From Lindgomyces ingoldianus (lineage: Eukaryota > Ascomycota > Dothideomycetes > Pleosporales > Lindgomycetaceae), in contig NW_022985190.1 of assembly GCF_010093535.1 (NCBI RefSeq), forward strand, positions 263,443 to 327,442: a stretch of DNA of 64,000 bases, given 5' to 3'. Below, piece after piece: positions 61,269-64,000 of the stretch (position 1 is the stretch's first letter; each line of letters opens with the position of its first letter). Below the pieces are notes generated by a model. The model saw nothing but the letters and a program-made list of their open reading frames with translations, did no database searches and had not been told where the DNA came from. The translations under genes were made by a program, and so were the position numbers.

Positions 61269-61598
61269 TATGTCTGATGCAATAGAGAAACGGGAGTGGT
61301 TTGGGTGTTGGTGGGGTGTATATGGCTGCTCGACGCGCTCAGCAATTGGTCGCGTCCTACTTGTAACTGCAGAAATTCTGGACGGCAGAACCTCGGGGGA
61401 GCCCTCGCCAAGACCGCCTGGCAGTGATTACCCAGGAACACCACCTTCACTGCTTCATCCATATCTGCCCCGAACACGGTCTTCTATCCCGCCGCTCGAC
61501 GCCTTCTGTCCTGAATTCCCGCCTATCAAACCAGATAGAGTTTCCAGTGCCACCACAAGCTCAAAATTCGGAACGCAAGCGCTGACTAGGCCGTCAAC
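61269..61598. promoter_or_regulatory. bidirectional promoter region between CCT4 and RPT1
   Basis: These 330 bp separate the start codons of two protein-quality-control genes. A CCAAT box in reverse (ATTGG at about 61345) lies near the CCT4 side. No TATA box is seen. A proteasome-type (Rpn4/PACE-like) element was not recognised. Confidence 0.45.
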
Positions 61599-63137
61599 AT
61601 GCCCAGTGCCACCGGCCAGAACTGGGAGAAGTACCAGAAGACCTTTGCCGACGATGAGGTAGAAGAGAAGAAGATCACTCCTCTAACCGATGAGTAAGAT
61701 ACCGATGGAATCATAGCTCTCCGGTTCATAGCTGAGCATGCGACAGGGACATCCAGGTGCTGAAGACGTACGGAGCCGCTCCCTACGCCGCGGAGCTCAA
61801 GAAGCTCGAGAAGGAGATTAAGGACAAGCAGCAGACGATAAACGAGAAGATTGGTAAGCTTCAGCATGCAATCCCGCCATGAGATGCGCAACTAACAGGT
61901 CGACAGGCGTCAAGGTAGCTACCTCCGAGCCACAACACCCACTTCCTACCCTCACCTAACAATATCGTAGGAATCAGATACTGGCCTCGCACCACCACAT
62001 CTATGGGATATCGCCGCCGACCGGCAGCGAATGCAGGAAGAGCAGCCCCTCCAGGTCGCCCGGTGCACCAAGATAATACAGGACGAGAAGGACACCGAGA
62101 AGAGCAAATATGTCATCAACGTCAAGCAGATCGCCAAGTTCGTCGTGAACTTGGGCGAGCGGGTGTCACCGACAGATATTGAAGAGGGCATGCGAGTAGG
62201 GTAGGCATAGGCCATATCCGCTTTAGCCAATGTCGGGAAGGCTAACCATCTGTCCAGCGTCGACCGAAACAAGTACCAGATCCTCCTCCCGCTCCCACCC
62301 AAGATCGACCCTTCCGTCACCATGATGACCGTAGAAGACAAGCCCGACGTAACCTACGGTGACGTCGGCGGCTGCAAAGATCAAATCGAGAAACTCAGAG
62401 AAGTCGTCGAAATGCCCCTACTCTCCCCCGAACGCTTCGTAAACCTCGGCATTGATCCCCCCAAAGGTGCCCTTCTCTACGGACCCCCAGGAACCGGAAA
62501 AACGCTCTGCGCGCGCGCCGTCGCCAACCGAACAGACGCCACCTTCATCCGGGTCATCGGCTCCGAGCTCGTGCAGAAATATGTCGGCGAAGGCGCCCGC
62601 ATGGTCCGCGAGCTGTTCGAAATGGCGCGGACGAAGAAAGCCTGCATCATCTTCTTCGACGAAATCGATGCCGTCGGCGGCGCACGTTTCGACGACGGCG
62701 CGGGCGGCGACAACGAGGTCCAACGCACAATGTTAGAGCTTATAACGCAGCTCGACGGCTTCGATTCTCGCGGCAATATCAAGGTCATGTTTGCTACTAA
62801 CCGTCCCTCGACCCTCGATCCCGCGCTGATGCGTCCCGGCCGTATCGACCGTAAAATCGAGTTCTCGCTGCCGGATATGGAGGGTCGTGCTAACATCCTG
62901 CGCATCCACGCGAAGAGTATGAGCGTGGAGCGGGATATCCGTTGGGAACTTATCTCGCGGTTGTGCCCGAATAGCACGGGTGCGGAGCTTAGGAGTGTGG
63001 CGACCGAGGCGGGCATGTTTGCGATTCGTGCGCGGAGGAAGGTGGCAACGGAGAAGGACTTCTTGGCTGCGGTCGATAAGGTGATTAAGGGGAACTTGAA
63101 GTTCAACTCTACGGCGACGTATATGCAGTACAATTAG
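61599..63137 (+). CDS. RPT1: 26S proteasome regulatory ATPase subunit Rpt1 (PSMC2)
   Basis: Six exons (61599-61693, 61747-61853, 61907-61914, 61971-62200, 62258-63137 with 8-nt exon 3 counted; five introns of 53-57 nt between them, four before 62258) encode 439 residues. Exon 3 is only 8 nt, completing Gly and giving Val-Lys; without it the frame fails. An N-terminal coiled coil ([20 protein letters not shown]) and OB domain precede the AAA+ module with Walker A GPPGTGKT (222-229), Walker B IIFFDEID (about 278-285), and MRPGRIDRK. The C-terminus YMQYN matches Rpt1, which lacks a functional HbYX gate-opening motif. The subunit helps unfold ubiquitinated proteins in the base of the 19S particle. 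It shares its promoter region with CCT4. Confidence 0.96.
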
Positions 63138-63838
63138 AGTGGAGGCAGCGCGGAAAATGAGGAGGAGCAGGGCGAAGGAAGTGCATTTTTGGAGTCTGAG
63201 CTGAGCGCACGGCAGCGTTTGCCTGTCATTGTACCAATACGAGGGATCAGGAGTGTAGAGAAGTATTGCATGCCCGCACGTGCCTCTTTCCACTCTCTCG
63301 GCCATAGACGTAATGAAAGCAGTTGGTAGACAACCTTCGGCTAGCTAAGAGATCTAATAGTAAACTTCCCGAAAGCAGACCCCTGAAATTTTCCAAAAAC
63401 TTAACCCACTTTCTTGCAAAGCTTGTCCAAATGCACATGGACAGCTAACATACTCTTTGATCTCGGACTTAGAACTGAGCCCCTAGAGTGCCCGTGGGTA
63501 GATATCTCGACGATAGTATGTATCAAATGTACATGACCACCCCACATCCACTTCACCATTGCAAGTGCAGACTCAAATCTTAACGACCAAGAAAATTTCC
63601 TTTTGATTCGATTCGATATATACTCCCCTCTCAATCCACAAAGGAACAAAAAGAACTTCCAATCAATCTCCATCTTCCCAACAACCCCACAGCACCACAT
63701 GCACTTCATTTCATTTCAACCTCTCACCTCATATATTCCCCCATAATCATCCCTCTCATCTCATCCAATATACATAAAATACATGAAACTTCACACCTCC
63801 ACATCTACCTCCCACTCCCGATTCTGGTCCGTGTCCAC
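63138..63838. other. convergent 3' regions of RPT1 and SDH1
   Basis: This 0.7-kb stretch is AT-rich to the right and holds both 3' untranslated regions. No other gene is visible. Confidence 0.6.
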
Positions 63839-64000
63839 TCAATAAGTCCTCTTAAACGGCGGCACAGCCTTACACTCATTCTCATCCAACGTATGGCCCG
63901 TCACAGCCCTATACCCCAACTGCACCTTGCCATGCGGCTTCTTCTGCCAACTTAGTGTATGCTTCATCCAATTCTCGTCGTCTCGATCCGGGTAATCCTC
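63839..64000 (-). CDS. SDH1: succinate dehydrogenase flavoprotein subunit, C-terminal end (truncated by window edge)
   Basis: The minus strand from the right edge to the TGA at 63839-63841 encodes the last 53 residues. They include [19 protein letters not shown] and end [10 protein letters not shown], the conserved C-terminus of mitochondrial SdhA/Sdh1. The protein carries covalently bound FAD and oxidises succinate in complex II and the TCA cycle. The catalytic part lies outside the window. The visible part is intact. Confidence 0.9.
   Translation of the reverse strand, partial: EDYPDRDDENWMKHTLSWQKKPHGKVQLGYRAVTGHTLDENECKAVPPFKRTY

Overview
The window looks like nuclear DNA of a filamentous ascomycete (Pezizomycotina). 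Nearly every gene carries short introns of about 46-135 nt with GT(A/G)AGT-type donors and CTAAC/CTGAC branch sites. The gene set (SNU114, ERG10, CCT4, RPT1, SDH1, a CDP-alcohol phosphotransferase, GH16/GH17/GH105 enzymes, a DyP peroxidase and a multicopper oxidase) is typical of such fungi. Placement in Leotiomycetes is my impression only. Eighteen intact or edge-truncated genes are supported, plus one clear pseudogene and one weak ORF.

Left part (1-19 kb): an FAD monooxygenase cut by the left edge, an NAD(P)-dependent ketone/aldehyde reductase, a secreted GH17 glucanase, an amino acid permease with a GC-AG intron, a small secreted cysteine-rich protein, a seven-exon choline/ethanolamine phosphotransferase, a fungal multi-pass membrane protein of unknown role, and a GH105-type glycosidase. 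These cover nutrient uptake, wall/plant-polymer processing and phospholipid synthesis.

Middle part (19-35 kb) is sparser. It holds a protein combining a HeLo-like/NLR-type N-terminal helical domain, a long A/E/K-rich coiled coil and a C-terminal ubiquitin-like domain. A DyP peroxidase and a bilirubin-oxidase-type multicopper oxidase then sit tail to tail. About 5 kb without a supported gene follows. At 34-38 kb an Ada-type methyl-damage sensor/regulator and an MLH2/hPMS1-type MutL gene are divergently arranged over a 441-bp promoter.

Right part (39-64 kb): an orphan secreted 14-cysteine protein; SNU114 and ERG10 divergent over 295 bp; a 2.9-kb gene-poor, strand-asymmetric stretch; an HNH-nuclease-domain pseudogene with in-frame stops; an 18-bp minisatellite; a secreted GH16 glucanase with a Ser/Pro-rich tail; a 6.5-kb gene desert; and a housekeeping cluster with CCT4 and RPT1 divergent over 330 bp, then the C-terminus of SDH1 at the right edge.

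Gene models were spliced by eye, so exon borders are inferred from consensus sites plus frame and family continuity, not from transcripts.
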